Positions 16,085 to 27,016 are shown, counted from the stretch's first letter. The stretch: DNA of 64,000 nt from Citrobacter sedlakii NBRC 105722 (GCF_000759835.1 NZ_BBNB01000015.1:78473-142472); one strand, 5' to 3'. The notes: generated by a model not told the origin, from the letters alone. Numbers and translations: made by a program.

Positions 16085-17209
16085 TCAGGGCATATGCTCC
16101 CGCTTGAGGTACTCCTCGCTCTGCATCTCCTGCAACCGCGACAAGCAGCGCTGGAACTCGAACTTCAGCCGCTCCCCCTGATAAATATCATATAAAGGCA
16201 CCGCCGCGCTGATCACCAGCTTGACATGGCGTTCGTAAAACTCATCCACCAGCGCGATAAAGCGCCGCGCTTCGCTCTCCATCAGCGGCGTCATCACCGG
16301 CACATCGAACAGCATTACCGTATGGTAAAGGCGCGACAGGGCAATGTAGTCATGCTGGCTGCGGGCGTCGACGCACAGCGTGTCGAACGACACCGCCAGC
16401 GTTTGGTTTTCGGCGCCCAGCGTCGGCAGCGGACGGTGATTGATTTCCAGCGTCGGCCCCTGCTCGCGCTTCACCCCTGCCAGCGCCAGCCACAGCGTAT
16501 CCATCTGTTGCCGCGTTTCATCGTTAAGCGGTGAAAGCCACAGGTGCGCCTGGGTCAGGGTTCGCAGGCGATAATCAACGCCCGCGTCCACGTTCATGAC
16601 GTCGCAATGTTGCTTAATGGCATCAATGGCGGGAAGAAAGCGTGCGCGCTGCAGGCCATTACGGTACAGCTCGTCAGGCGGAATATTCGAGGTCGCCACC
16701 AGCGTGATACCGCGGGCAAACAGCGCTTTCATCAGCCCGCCGAGCAGCATCGCGTCGGTAATGTCGGAAACAAAAAATTCGTCAAAGCACAGCACGTCCG
16801 TTTCGGCCTGAAAACGGTCAGCGATCGTTTCCAGCGGATCGCTCTGCCCCTGGAGCGCCGTCAGTTCTTCATGGACGCGCAGCATAAAACGATGAAAGTG
16901 CAGACGCTGTTTACGTTCGCCCGGCAGACTATGGTAGAAAAGATCCATCAGCCAGGTTTTCCCACGCCCGACGCCGCCCCACATATATAAGCCGCGCACC
17001 GGGACGCGCTGCGTCACTTCTCGTTTTCCCAACAGCTGGCCGACGCGGGCCATAAAGCCTTTCACCGGGGCGGCTGGCGGCGTCTTCACCGTTAGCGCCT
17101 GATAGATCGCCTCCAGGCGGTTAACCGCCTCTTTTTGTACGTCGTCGGGTTGGTGGGTGCCGTCGTTAATGGCTTTCAGATAACGCGATGTGGGGGAAAT
17201 GCTTTGCAT
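16085..17209 (-). CDS. zapE: Cell division AFG1-family ATPase ZapE
   Basis: ATPase that acts on Z-rings late in division and is linked to growth at low oxygen and high temperature; formerly yhcM. The 374 residues form an AAA-type domain of the AFG1/LACE1 family. Walker A GGVGRGKT is at residues 78-85 with the catalytic lysine K84. Walker B CFDEFF is around residues 141-146. It is divergent from zapG, with 192 bp between the two starts. Confidence 0.95.
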   Translation of the reverse strand: MQSISPTSRYLKAINDGTHQPDDVQKEAVNRLEAIYQALTVKTPPAAPVKGFMARVGQLLGKREVTQRVPVRGLYMWGGVGRGKTWLMDLFYHSLPGERKQRLHFHRFMLRVHEELTALQGQSDPLETIADRFQAETDVLCFDEFFVSDITDAMLLGGLMKALFARGITLVATSNIPPDELYRNGLQRARFLPAIDAIKQHCDVMNVDAGVDYRLRTLTQAHLWLSPLNDETRQQMDTLWLALAGVKREQGPTLEINHRPLPTLGAENQTLAVSFDTLCVDARSQHDYIALSRLYHTVMLFDVPVMTPLMESEARRFIALVDEFYERHVKLVISAAVPLYDIYQGERLKFEFQRCLSRLQEMQSEEYLKREHMP

Positions 17210-17401
17210 GATGTTATTGTTATTCCTTGAAAATCGGTGTGCCGTCGTTCACGGTTGTCGAAAAAAAGGCCGTTCTACACTACGCGATATACACGTGGGA
17301 TTCCACTTCTGCGGGATTAGCGGTTATAGTGGCTATATCAGGCGCGGGCATGGAGCCTAAAGCCAACACCCTACGGAAACAAAAGACAACGGGAGATGTT
17401 C

Positions 17402-17800
17402 ATGACCTGGGAATATGCGCTAATTGGTTTAGTCGTCGGCATCATCATCGGCGCCGTAGCCATGCGTTTTGGTAATCGCAAATTACGTCAGCAACAGGCG
17501 TTGCAGTACGAACTGGAAAAGAACAAAGCTGAGCTGGAAGAGTACCGTGAAGAGCTGGTGAGCCACTTTGCCCGCAGCGCCGAACTGCTGGACACCATGG
17601 CCCACGATTACCGCCAGCTGTATCAGCACATGGCGAAAAGCTCCAGCAGCCTGCTGCCGGAACTGTCTGCAGAGTCGAATCCGTTCCGTAACCGCCTGGC
17701 GGAGTCTGAAGCCAGCAACGATCAAGCGCCGGTGCAAATGCCGCGTGACTACTCTGAAGGCGCATCCGGCCTGCTGCGTAGCGGCGCAAAGCGCGACTGA
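17402..17800 (+). CDS. zapG: Inner-membrane envelope/division protein ZapG (YhcB, DUF1043)
   Basis: Small inner-membrane protein that links cell division, envelope synthesis and, in published E. coli work, phospholipid and LPS homeostasis. The 132 residues begin with one membrane segment (YALIGLVVGIIIGAVAM, about residues 5-21). A charged coiled coil (residues 30-90) and a polar tail follow. I chose ATG 17402 because GGGAGA lies upstream at normal distance; ATG 17396 overlaps that site. The sequence is almost identical to E. coli YhcB. Confidence 0.95.
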   Translation: MTWEYALIGLVVGIIIGAVAMRFGNRKLRQQQALQYELEKNKAELEEYREELVSHFARSAELLDTMAHDYRQLYQHMAKSSSSLLPELSAESNPFRNRLAESEASNDQAPVQMPRDYSEGASGLLRSGAKRD

Positions 17801-17823
17801 TCGCACATCGGCACGAAATTTTC

Positions 17824-17844
17824 CGGGCGCGCTCATTGCGCCCG
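17824..17844 (+). terminator. Hairpin after zapG
   Basis: A 7-bp GC stem (CGGGCGC with GCGCCCG) and a 7-nt loop lies 24 bases after the zapG stop and is followed by a pyrimidine-rich tract. It is a plausible weak terminator ahead of degQ. Confidence 0.5.
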
Positions 17845-17968
17845 CCTCTTCTCTCCCGTCCCGACTATCATTTAATCATTATCCGCATTGTTAGCTGACT
17901 GAAAATTCAATAACATCAACCTGTTTTGAATCGACTTTCCTTTCACTCAAGGTACGAGAGCAGGATCC

Positions 17969-19336
17969 ATGAAAAAACACACCCAGCTGTTGAGTGCTTT
18001 AGCGTTAAGTGTCGGGTTAACTCTCTCGGCACCGTTTCAGGCCGTCGCCTCGATTCCCGGTCAGGTTCCGGGCCAGCCCGCGTTGCCGAGCCTGGCGCCG
18101 ATGCTCGAAAAGGTGCTGCCTGCCGTGGTGAGCGTGAAGGTTGAAGGCACCGCCACCCAAAGCCAGAAAGTACCGGAAGAGTTCAAAAAGTTCTTCGGTG
18201 ACGAACTGCCGGATCAGCCCTCACAGCCGTTCGAAGGTCTTGGCTCCGGGGTGATCATCGACGCCGCGAAAGGTTATGTGCTGACCAACAATCACGTCAT
18301 TAACCAGGCGCAAAAAATCAGCGTACAGCTTAACGACGGTCGCGAGTTTGACGCGAAGCTGATTGGCAGCGACGACCAGAGCGACATCGCCCTGCTGCAA
18401 ATTCAGAACGCCAGCAAGCTGACGCAAATCGCTATCGCCGACTCCGACAAACTGCGCGTCGGCGATTTTGCGGTGGCCGTAGGCAACCCGTTCGGTCTGG
18501 GACAGACCGCCACCTCGGGTATCGTCTCCGCGCTGGGACGCAGCGGGTTGAATCTGGAAGGACTGGAAAACTTTATTCAGACCGACGCCTCGATTAACCG
18601 CGGGAATTCCGGCGGCGCGCTGCTTAACCTGAACGGCGAGCTTATTGGCATCAACACCGCCATCCTCGCGCCCGGGGGCGGCAGCGTGGGCATTGGCTTT
18701 GCCATCCCCAGTAATATGGCGCGCATTCTGGCGCAGCAGTTGATTCAGTTTGGCGAAATCAAACGCGGCCTGCTCGGTATCAAGGGCACCGAAATGACCG
18801 CTGACATCGCCAAAGCGTTCAAACTTGACGTTCAGCGCGGCGCGTTTGTCAGCGAAGTGCTGCCGAACTCCGGTTCCGCGAAGGCAGGCGTGAAATCCGG
18901 CGACGTCATCACCAGCCTCAACGGTAAGCCGCTCAATAGCTTTGCCGAACTGCGATCGCGTATCGCCACCACTGAACCGGGCACAAAAGTGAAACTGGGC
19001 CTGCTGCGTAATGGTAAGCCGTTGGACGTGGAAGTCACGCTCGACACCAGTACTTCCGCCTCTGCGAGTGCGGAAATGATCGCCCCGGCGCTTCAGGGCG
19101 CGACGCTGAGCGACGGTCAGCTGAAAGACGGCAGCAAAGGCATCAAAATTGACAGCGTGGAAAAAAGCAGCCCGGCCGCCCAGGCTGGTTTGCAGAAAGA
19201 TGATGTGATTATCGGGGTCAACCGCGATCGCGTCCATTCCATCGCCGAAATGCGCAAAGTGCTGGAAGCGAAACCGTCAATCATCGCGCTACAGGTGGTT
19301 CGCGGTAACGAGAGTATTTACCTGCTCCTGCGCTAA
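17969..19336 (+). CDS. degQ: Periplasmic serine endoprotease DegQ
   Basis: HtrA-family protease and chaperone that degrades misfolded periplasmic proteins. The 455 residues start with a Sec signal peptide (about residues 1-27, ending AVA). The trypsin-like domain has the triad H109 (TNNHV), D139 (SDIALL) and S214 (GNSGGA). Two PDZ domains follow at about 260-350 and 370-455. The LA loop is short (about residues 63-85), which separates DegQ from DegP. A long stable hairpin lies between it and degS. Confidence 0.98.
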   Translation: MKKHTQLLSALALSVGLTLSAPFQAVASIPGQVPGQPALPSLAPMLEKVLPAVVSVKVEGTATQSQKVPEEFKKFFGDELPDQPSQPFEGLGSGVIIDAAKGYVLTNNHVINQAQKISVQLNDGREFDAKLIGSDDQSDIALLQIQNASKLTQIAIADSDKLRVGDFAVAVGNPFGLGQTATSGIVSALGRSGLNLEGLENFIQTDASINRGNSGGALLNLNGELIGINTAILAPGGGSVGIGFAIPSNMARILAQQLIQFGEIKRGLLGIKGTEMTADIAKAFKLDVQRGAFVSEVLPNSGSAKAGVKSGDVITSLNGKPLNSFAELRSRIATTEPGTKVKLGLLRNGKPLDVEVTLDTSTSASASAEMIAPALQGATLSDGQLKDGSKGIKIDSVEKSSPAAQAGLQKDDVIIGVNRDRVHSIAEMRKVLEAKPSIIALQVVRGNESIYLLLR

Positions 19337-19342
19337 TGCGAC

Positions 19343-19380
19343 TTAACCGGACATCAGCCCCGCGTGTGATGTCCGGTTAA
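19343..19380 (+). terminator. Perfect 14-bp stem-loop between degQ and degS
   Basis: TTAACCGGACATCA pairs perfectly with TGATGTCCGGTTAA across a 10-nt loop, starting 6 bases after the degQ stop. No T run follows directly. It probably ends or protects the degQ message and keeps degS expression separate. Confidence 0.7.
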
Positions 19381-19426
19381 CTCGTGGTATGCTGCTGCCG
19401 TTTCCTTTATTAATGACGCCTCCATC

Positions 19427-20494
19427 ATGTTTGTGAAGCTCTTACGTTCGGTCGCAATTGGTTTGATTGTCGGCGCCATTCTTCTGGCCGCCATGCCTTC
19501 GCTACGCAAAATCAACACCCTTTCCGTACCGCAATACGACAGCGCCGACGAGACGCCGGCGAGCTACAACTCTGCGGTACGTCGCGCGGCGCCTGCGGTG
19601 GTCAACGTCTATAACCGCAGCATGAACAGCACCGCGCATAACCAGCTGGAGATCCGTACGCTCGGTTCGGGCGTCATTATGGATCAACGCGGCTATATCA
19701 TTACCAACAAGCACGTGATCAACGATGCCGACCAAATCATCGTCGCCCTTCAGGATGGTCGGGTGTTCGAAGCGCTGCTGGTCGGCTCCGACACGCTGAC
19801 TGATCTGGCGGTCCTGAAAATCAACGCCACCGGCGGCCTGCCAACCATTCCGATCAACACCCGTCGCACGCCACACATTGGCGACGTCGTGCTGGCTATT
19901 GGTAACCCGTACAACCTCGGGCAGACCATTACCCAGGGGATTATCAGCGCGACGGGGCGCATCGGCCTGAACCCGACGGGACGGCAGAACTTCCTGCAAA
20001 CGGACGCCTCGATCAACCACGGAAACTCCGGCGGCGCGCTGGTGAATTCGTTGGGCGAACTGATGGGAATCAACACGCTGTCGTTTGACAAGAGCAACGA
20101 TGGTGAAACCCCGGAGGGGATCGGCTTTGCCATCCCGTTCCAGCTGGCGACCAAAATTATGGATAAGCTGATCCGCGACGGGCGCGTGATCCGCGGCTAC
20201 ATTGGCATTGGCGGTCGCGAGATTGCGCCACTGCACGCACAAGGCAGCGGGATGGATCAGATCCAGGGGATCGTCGTAAATGAAGTCGCCCCGGATGGCC
20301 CGGCGGCGCAGGCGGGAATTCAGGTTAACGATCTGATTATCTCGGTGAACAATAAGCCGGCAGTGTCCGCGCTGGAAACGATGGATCAGGTGGCGGAGAT
20401 CCGACCGGGGTCGGTGATCCCTGTGGTGGTCATGCGTGATGACAAGCAACTGACGTTGCAGGTCACCATTCAGGAATACCCGGCGACCAATTAA
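19427..20494 (+). CDS. degS: Site-1 protease DegS (sigma-E stress sensor)
   Basis: Inner-membrane anchored periplasmic protease. Misfolded outer-membrane porins activate it through its PDZ domain, after which it cuts the anti-sigma factor RseA and so triggers the sigma-E response. The 355 residues have one N-terminal membrane anchor (about 5-24), the triad H96 (TNKHV), D126 (TDLAVL) and S201 (GNSGGA), and a single C-terminal PDZ domain. Length and triad match E. coli DegS exactly. Confidence 0.98.
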   Translation: MFVKLLRSVAIGLIVGAILLAAMPSLRKINTLSVPQYDSADETPASYNSAVRRAAPAVVNVYNRSMNSTAHNQLEIRTLGSGVIMDQRGYIITNKHVINDADQIIVALQDGRVFEALLVGSDTLTDLAVLKINATGGLPTIPINTRRTPHIGDVVLAIGNPYNLGQTITQGIISATGRIGLNPTGRQNFLQTDASINHGNSGGALVNSLGELMGINTLSFDKSNDGETPEGIGFAIPFQLATKIMDKLIRDGRVIRGYIGIGGREIAPLHAQGSGMDQIQGIVVNEVAPDGPAAQAGIQVNDLIISVNNKPAVSALETMDQVAEIRPGSVIPVVVMRDDKQLTLQVTIQEYPATN

Positions 20495-20650
20495 TACGCT
20501 GCATCCGTCACGCTGCCGCTTTGTTGGCTATGGTCATTCTCCCCAGTCTCGTACTGTTCGTACGCTTCTGGGGTTTCACTGACTTGCTGCCCCGACGCTA
20601 CGTAAATGATTCGGGGTACAGAGAATATCCGCCAAACCCAATCACAAAAA

Positions 20651-20676
20651 AACCGGAGTCTGCGCTCCGGTTTTGT
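20651..20676 (-). terminator. Bidirectional terminator between degS and mdh
   Basis: AACCGGAG paired with CTCCGGTT across a 6-nt loop, with an A run on one side and TTTT on the other, lies between the convergent degS and mdh genes. It can end both transcripts. Confidence 0.88.
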
Positions 20677-20696
20677 CTTTTCTGGCTACGGTTCGC

Positions 20697-21986
<1,290 letters not shown>

Positions 21987-22024
21987 TTTGCATAAAAATT
22001 CATCTGTATGCATAATAATGTTGT
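21987..22024 (+). promoter_or_regulatory. Two ARG boxes (autoregulatory ArgR operator)
   Basis: Two 18-bp sequences resembling the ARG box (core TGAATwwwwATTCA) lie at 21987-22004 and 22007-22024, separated by 2 bp. The first, with core TGCATAAAAATTCA, is strong; the second is weaker in its right half. The 2-bp gap is the arrangement known for argR itself, whereas other arg operators use 3 bp. ArgR-arginine bound here would repress argR. Confidence 0.8.
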
Positions 22025-22047
22025 TTCCATCCTCATACTACGGGTGA

Positions 22048-22521
<474 letters not shown>

Positions 22522-22889
22522 TCCCCTTCACCCCGCTGCGTTCCGCGGCGGGGAAAACCCGGCCCGCACCTCAATTCACCCGCTTTTCTGCTGCATCTGA
22601 TTTAACAGTTAGTGCCTTTTACTGCCTAAAGACATTCACATAGTGAATACATCTTCTCTAAAACGCACAAATCGCTAAATTGTATAACATTTTGATTTTA
22701 TTGAAAAAGACACTAAATGCCTGCATTTTTAATGACGCATTGTTATAAAAATGTCGTTTTTAATCACTGACAAAGCAGCGAAACAGTTAGCGTGGTATTA
22801 ATTTATCGCGTTATTAGTGTATACTCAGTTCTGTGATGAGGGTCACGAAACGAAGACCCCCAATAATAAAATTCGACGAGGTACTTATC
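22522..22889. other. AT-rich argR-yhcN intergenic region
   Basis: A 368-bp gene-free stretch. The first 40 bases hold a GC-rich imperfect hairpin that may end argR. The rest is AT-rich. A perfect 6-3-6 palindrome ATTCACATAGTGAAT lies at 22634-22648. A TATACT -10-like hexamer at 22820-22825 could serve yhcN, about 60 bases before its start. Confidence 0.5.
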
Positions 22890-23153
22890 ATGAAAATCAA
22901 AACGACTGTTGCAGCATTAAGCGTTCTCTCTGTTCTTTCTTTCGGCGCTTTCGCCGCAGATTCGATTACCGCAGAACAAGCACAAAATCGCGAAGCAATG
23001 GGTTCTATCTCCGTAAGCGCGATCGGCTCAAACCCGATGGACATGCATGAAATGCTGAACAAAAAAGCCGAAGAAAAAGGCGCATCAGCGTATCAGATCA
23101 CTGAAGCCCGCAGCGGTGACAACTGGCATGCCACTGCCGAACTGTACAAATAA
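22890..23153 (+). CDS. yhcN: Small periplasmic stress protein YhcN (DUF1471/BhsA-McbA family)
   Basis: Secreted 87-residue protein of the YahO/YhcN/BhsA family. E. coli YhcN is tied to acid and peroxide stress responses; its molecular role is not settled. A signal peptide of 22 residues ends GAFA|ADS. The mature part has the family pattern SVSAIGSNPMDMHE and ends WHATAELYK. I chose ATG 22890, preceded by GACGAGGT; the longer open frame upstream is not conserved. It has its own terminator at 23181-23204. Confidence 0.93.
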   Translation: MKIKTTVAALSVLSVLSFGAFAADSITAEQAQNREAMGSISVSAIGSNPMDMHEMLNKKAEEKGASAYQITEARSGDNWHATAELYK

Positions 23154-23180
23154 ACCCTCGTCGTCTAGTCCGACGACCTT

Positions 23181-23204
23181 GCCCCCGACTGTCGGGGGCT
23201 TTTT
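23181..23204 (+). terminator. Rho-independent terminator of yhcN
   Basis: GCCCCCGA paired with TCGGGGGC, a 3-nt loop and a run of six T follows the yhcN stop by about 27 bases. It is a canonical terminator. Confidence 0.92.
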
Positions 23205-23210
23205 TATGCC

Positions 23211-23483
23211 TTAATGACGGACGTTGAAGCGCAACTGCCCTTCCAGCTCTTCTTCCGCTTCATCAAACAGCAGAATCAGCGCGCCATAGCGTCTGCGCAG
23301 CTTGTCGGGGAGATGCACAAACTCGATCTCCAGCGGCAGCGGCAGCTTTTCGCTCATAACGATATCCCACAGCGCATCGAGATCGTTCACGTTTTCGCTG
23401 GCGAGGCCAAACATCCGGGTAAATTCACGATAAAAATCGTTCTGATCCTCAATTTCATCAAAATCAAATGTATAGATGTTCAT
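23211..23483 (-). CDS. yhcO: Barstar-family protein YhcO
   Basis: A 90-residue protein of the barstar (barnase inhibitor) family, orthologous to E. coli YhcO. It begins [18 protein letters not shown] and holds the acidic helix region DLDALWDIV typical of barstar's RNase-binding face. No barnase-like RNase gene is next to it in this window, so its partner is unknown. It ends a few bases from the yhcN terminator, to which it is convergent. The aldehyde dehydrogenase gene upstream ends 30 bases before its start, so the two may share a transcript. Confidence 0.9.
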   Translation of the reverse strand: MNIYTFDFDEIEDQNDFYREFTRMFGLASENVNDLDALWDIVMSEKLPLPLEIEFVHLPDKLRRRYGALILLFDEAEEELEGQLRFNVRH

Positions 23484-23512
23484 TTATCGCCACCTTCCCG
23501 ACGCCACCTCAC

Positions 23513-24961
23513 TTACAGGCCGCCAATGTGCAGGGTTTTCACTTCCAGGAATTCGTCCAGCCCCAGCACCGATCCTTCACGTCCCAACCCTGACTCTTTC
23601 ACGCCGCCAAACGGCCCCAGCTCGGTGGAAACCGCACATTCGTTAATGCCGATCATGCCGCTTTCAATGGCCTGCGAGACGCGGAAAACCCGCTGCAGGT
23701 TTTGCGTATAGAAGTAGGCGGCGAGACCAAACGGCGTGTTATTCGCTCGCTGAATGACTTCGTCTTCGCTGGTAAAACGGAAGCAGGCGGCAACCGGCCC
23801 AAAAGTCTCCTCGCTGGCCAGCTTCATGCCATCACTGCACTCCCCCAGCACCGTCGGTAGCCAGAAGTTACCGCCAGACGGATGCGCCTTGCCGCCCGCC
23901 AACACCTTCGCGCCTTTCGCCACTGCATCGTCGACGTGCTCACGCACTTTGTCGACCGCAGACGGCTCTATGAGCGGCCCGACCACTACGCCTTCGTCCA
24001 GTCCGTTGCCGACCTTCAGCGCCTGTACTGCGTCCGCCAGCCTGCGGGTAAATTCGTCATAGACGTTCTCCTGAATATAGAAACGGTTGACGCTCACGCA
24101 TACCTGACCGGCATTACGGAATTTATTGGCGATCGCACCCTGCACGGCGGCATTGATATCGGCATCGTCAAATACGATATAAGGCGCGTTGCCGCCCAGC
24201 TCCATCGAGACCTTTTTCATCGTTTCCGCCGCGTTTCGCACCAGCGTTTTCCCGACGGCAGTGGAACCGGTAAAGGAGATTTTGCGCACTTCATGGCTGG
24301 CCATAATCGCGTCGCTGATCTCCTGCGTATTGCCCGCCACGGCGTTGAGGACGCCATCCGGTACGCCCGCTTTCTTCGCCAGGGTAAGCAGCGCAAAGGC
24401 GCTTAGCGGTGTGTTATTGGCGGGTTTAATCACGCCGGTGCAGCCAGCGGCCAGCGCCGGGCCAAGTTTTCGCGTCAGCATCGCCATCGGGAAGTTCCAC
24501 GGGGTTATGGCCGCCACCACCCCCACCGGTTCACGGGTCGCCAGAATGCGCGATCCGGGTTTGACCGGCGGAATAATTTCACCGTTAGCGCGTTTAGCCT
24601 GCTCCGCAAACCACTGGATAAAGCTGGCGGCGTACTCCACTTCGCCTTCCGCTTCTTTCAGCGGTTTCCCCTGTTCGGTGGTCATTAACTGGGCCAGCCA
24701 ACGTTTATTCTCAATAATCAATTCGTACCAACGGTACAAAATAGCCGAGCGCGCTTTCGCCGTTTTCGCTCGCCAGGCGGGAAACGCTTTGCTGGCGGCG
24801 GCAATCGCCTCCTCGGTCTGCTGTTTACCCGCTTTGGCGACCTTCGCGATTATCTCGCCGGTGGCCGGGTTCAGGACATCAAAGGTGGTATCCAGCGTTT
24901 TCCACAATCCATCAACCAGATATCCCGTCTGGAAAAGTTCGTTCTCCTGGAGCGTTTGCAT
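23513..24961 (-). CDS. NAD(P)-dependent aldehyde dehydrogenase, succinate-semialdehyde dehydrogenase-like
   Basis: Cytosolic aldehyde dehydrogenase of 482 residues, most like the GabD/succinate-semialdehyde group. The cofactor-binding TPWNFP segment is at 153-158, the general base is E254 (MELGGNAP) and the catalytic cysteine is C288 (NAGQVC). The loop usually reading KPAEQTP or KPSEFTP reads KPANNTP here. I chose ATG 24961 because AAAGGAGA lies just upstream. A TATACT hexamer (25005-25010, minus strand) may drive it just after the aaeB terminator. E. coli K-12 has no gene at this spot. The true substrate is unknown; neighbouring aaeXAB hints at aromatic aldehydes, but that is inference. Confidence 0.88.
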   Translation of the reverse strand: MQTLQENELFQTGYLVDGLWKTLDTTFDVLNPATGEIIAKVAKAGKQQTEEAIAAASKAFPAWRAKTAKARSAILYRWYELIIENKRWLAQLMTTEQGKPLKEAEGEVEYAASFIQWFAEQAKRANGEIIPPVKPGSRILATREPVGVVAAITPWNFPMAMLTRKLGPALAAGCTGVIKPANNTPLSAFALLTLAKKAGVPDGVLNAVAGNTQEISDAIMASHEVRKISFTGSTAVGKTLVRNAAETMKKVSMELGGNAPYIVFDDADINAAVQGAIANKFRNAGQVCVSVNRFYIQENVYDEFTRRLADAVQALKVGNGLDEGVVVGPLIEPSAVDKVREHVDDAVAKGAKVLAGGKAHPSGGNFWLPTVLGECSDGMKLASEETFGPVAACFRFTSEDEVIQRANNTPFGLAAYFYTQNLQRVFRVSQAIESGMIGINECAVSTELGPFGGVKESGLGREGSVLGLDEFLEVKTLHIGGL

Positions 24962-25019
24962 GGTGTTTCTCCTTTCGATGTCATGGTTTTGCGCACATCG
25001 AATAAGTATAGCCATAAAA

Positions 25020-25042
25020 AAACCGACGCTTTTGGCGTCGGT
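25020..25042 (-). terminator. Rho-independent terminator of aaeXAB
   Basis: AAACCGACGC pairs with GCGTCGGTTT around a short loop, and the minus strand continues into a run of T. It lies immediately after the aaeB stop and separates the efflux operon from the aldehyde dehydrogenase gene. Confidence 0.9.
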
Positions 25043-25048
25043 TTCAGG

Positions 25049-27016
25049 TCAGCTATCGGTGAGCGCATGTTGATACTTGTGTAGCATGCCGGTCAGACGT
25101 TTTACCGGCTCGGTCACCTGCGGCGGCGCTTCCCAGACTCGCAGTTTTTCCTGATAGACGTTCAGCTCCTCCAGCAATTGCGCGAAGTAGCGTCGACGCT
25201 TATCGTCATTGCTGGCCGATATTACGTGATCCGCTGTACGGCGCAGCTGGCGGTGAAACGCTGACAGATCCTCGTTGACTGGAACAGGCGCGTCGCGCAG
25301 GCGCTGATGCGCAATGATCATCGTCAGGGCAAGACGGAATTTCGGCAGGTCGCCAGGAAATTTGTTCATCAACAAAAACAACTGCTGATAAAGCGCCGGA
25401 AGATGATTCTCTTTACGACGCACCACGTTGGTGGTCATCGCCGAGACCGCCGCAGAGACAAACTGGTTCAGCAGCACACGCCCGGTACGGGCGCGGGAGT
25501 TATCACGCACCAACAGGATAACCAGGAACGCCAGCACGCAGCCGACAATTTGTCCTAACGCGCTGTCGAGAAACTGGCTGAAATGGAAGGTCATCGGGTT
25601 GTCCAGTACGATAATGTTAATGGTACTGGCAAGCGCCCCCATCGATCCCAGCCGCCGCTTCTGTACTTCGATCCCGAGAAAGAACCCCAACACCGCAAGA
25701 CTCAGACACAGCAGCAACATGCTTTGCTGGGTATTAGGCAGGATCACCAGAAAGTAAAACGCCCCCAACGGCAGCGCCGCGAGCGTCCCGTAGATAAAAT
25801 CGATCCCCACCATCCGCGGATTCGGCAACCGCATGGCGAGCGAGGTCACCACCGCGATCATGACCATTGCCCCGTTGCCGGAGGTCCAGCCGGTCCACAG
25901 CCAGAACAGGCTGCCCAGTACGCAGGAAATCGTGGTACGCCAGAAGTTGACCATCGCATGATGACGCTCGGCGGATTCCACTTTCACCACCGGCTCGCCC
26001 TCCAGGATCTCCTCCTCGGTACCGCTAATTTTGGTATTACCGATTACTCCCCGTTTAAGCAGAAGATAGCGCGTCGCCGCCCCGGCCCAGGTGTACAAGG
26101 TCACCGGCGTTTCGCGCTCGCCGGTCCACGCAATCACCCGACGCAGGCGTTTAAGCTGTTTATGCACGTCCTGCGCCGTTTCAACGGGCATATCGAAGAA
26201 CTCCCGGAACGTATCGGTGATCGCTTCCGGTCGCGTATTCTGAATCAAATAGGTTTCGCAGGACTGAGTCACCATGGTCAGCGAAAGCGTGTTAATCGCC
26301 TTCAGACGGCGGTTGGCAAGCGCCCAACGCGATGATTCCATGTTCAGGTTACTGCGCATTCCCTCCAGCGCGGCGGTTCGCCGCACCAGATCGCCCCAGG
26401 CCTGATCCACTTCTTCGCTGTCGCCATGTTTGATACACAGCTGCATCAATTGGTACTGCGCGACCAGCAGGCTGTCCAGTTCGCGATCCACTTCCTGTTT
26501 GATGGATCGCGGAGAAAACAGAAGATCCGCCATGATGGCGCAGACAATCCCGATGACGATTTCGCTACATCGTTCAACGGCGAACTGCGGCGTCAACAGC
26601 GGTTCCGGCTGAATGGTGATAACGATAATCAGGGCGGTATAGCCCGACAATCCCCAGGCATAGGAGTTTTCGATACGCACCAGCGACGATACCCAGGTAC
26701 AAAACCCCGCCCAGATACAGCACACCATAATCATCAGCAGCGGCGCGCGGATCATCGTCGTGATGATCACCAGGGCGGCAATACAACCGATGAAAGTCCC
26801 AATAATACGCAGCATCCCGCGATAGCGGATAGCGCCGGAATAGGGTTCGCCGCCAGCGGCGAAAGCCGGTCCCGCCGCGACGATAGCCGCGGTCAGAACG
26901 GCCCAGCGCGGCGTCTCAAGCTGAAAATGAAAGCCAACAAACAGCGCCAGTACGATGGCGCATGCCAGTTTAACCGCAAAGCGGATGTGCTGGTTGGCAA
27001 TGGAAAAAATACCCAT
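25049..27016 (-). CDS. aaeB: p-Hydroxybenzoic acid efflux pump subunit AaeB
   Basis: Inner-membrane efflux protein of the aromatic acid exporter (FUSC/ArAE) family. With AaeA it exports p-hydroxybenzoate and related aromatic carboxylic acids as a relief valve. The 655 residues equal E. coli AaeB. Two hydrophobic blocks of about five or six membrane segments (residues about 13-155 and 370-500) are each followed by a soluble region. The start is 5 bases after the aaeA stop, inside the aaeXAB operon. Confidence 0.97.
   Translation of the reverse strand: MGIFSIANQHIRFAVKLACAIVLALFVGFHFQLETPRWAVLTAAIVAAGPAFAAGGEPYSGAIRYRGMLRIIGTFIGCIAALVIITTMIRAPLLMIMVCCIWAGFCTWVSSLVRIENSYAWGLSGYTALIIVITIQPEPLLTPQFAVERCSEIVIGIVCAIMADLLFSPRSIKQEVDRELDSLLVAQYQLMQLCIKHGDSEEVDQAWGDLVRRTAALEGMRSNLNMESSRWALANRRLKAINTLSLTMVTQSCETYLIQNTRPEAITDTFREFFDMPVETAQDVHKQLKRLRRVIAWTGERETPVTLYTWAGAATRYLLLKRGVIGNTKISGTEEEILEGEPVVKVESAERHHAMVNFWRTTISCVLGSLFWLWTGWTSGNGAMVMIAVVTSLAMRLPNPRMVGIDFIYGTLAALPLGAFYFLVILPNTQQSMLLLCLSLAVLGFFLGIEVQKRRLGSMGALASTINIIVLDNPMTFHFSQFLDSALGQIVGCVLAFLVILLVRDNSRARTGRVLLNQFVSAAVSAMTTNVVRRKENHLPALYQQLFLLMNKFPGDLPKFRLALTMIIAHQRLRDAPVPVNEDLSAFHRQLRRTADHVISASNDDKRRRYFAQLLEELNVYQEKLRVWEAPPQVTEPVKRLTGMLHKYQHALTDS

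Noticed and set aside
18221..20449. Long open frames antisense to degQ and degS (338 and 315 codons)
   Set aside because: They mirror highly conserved genes on the other strand; composition is His/Arg/Gly-rich as expected of shadow frames.
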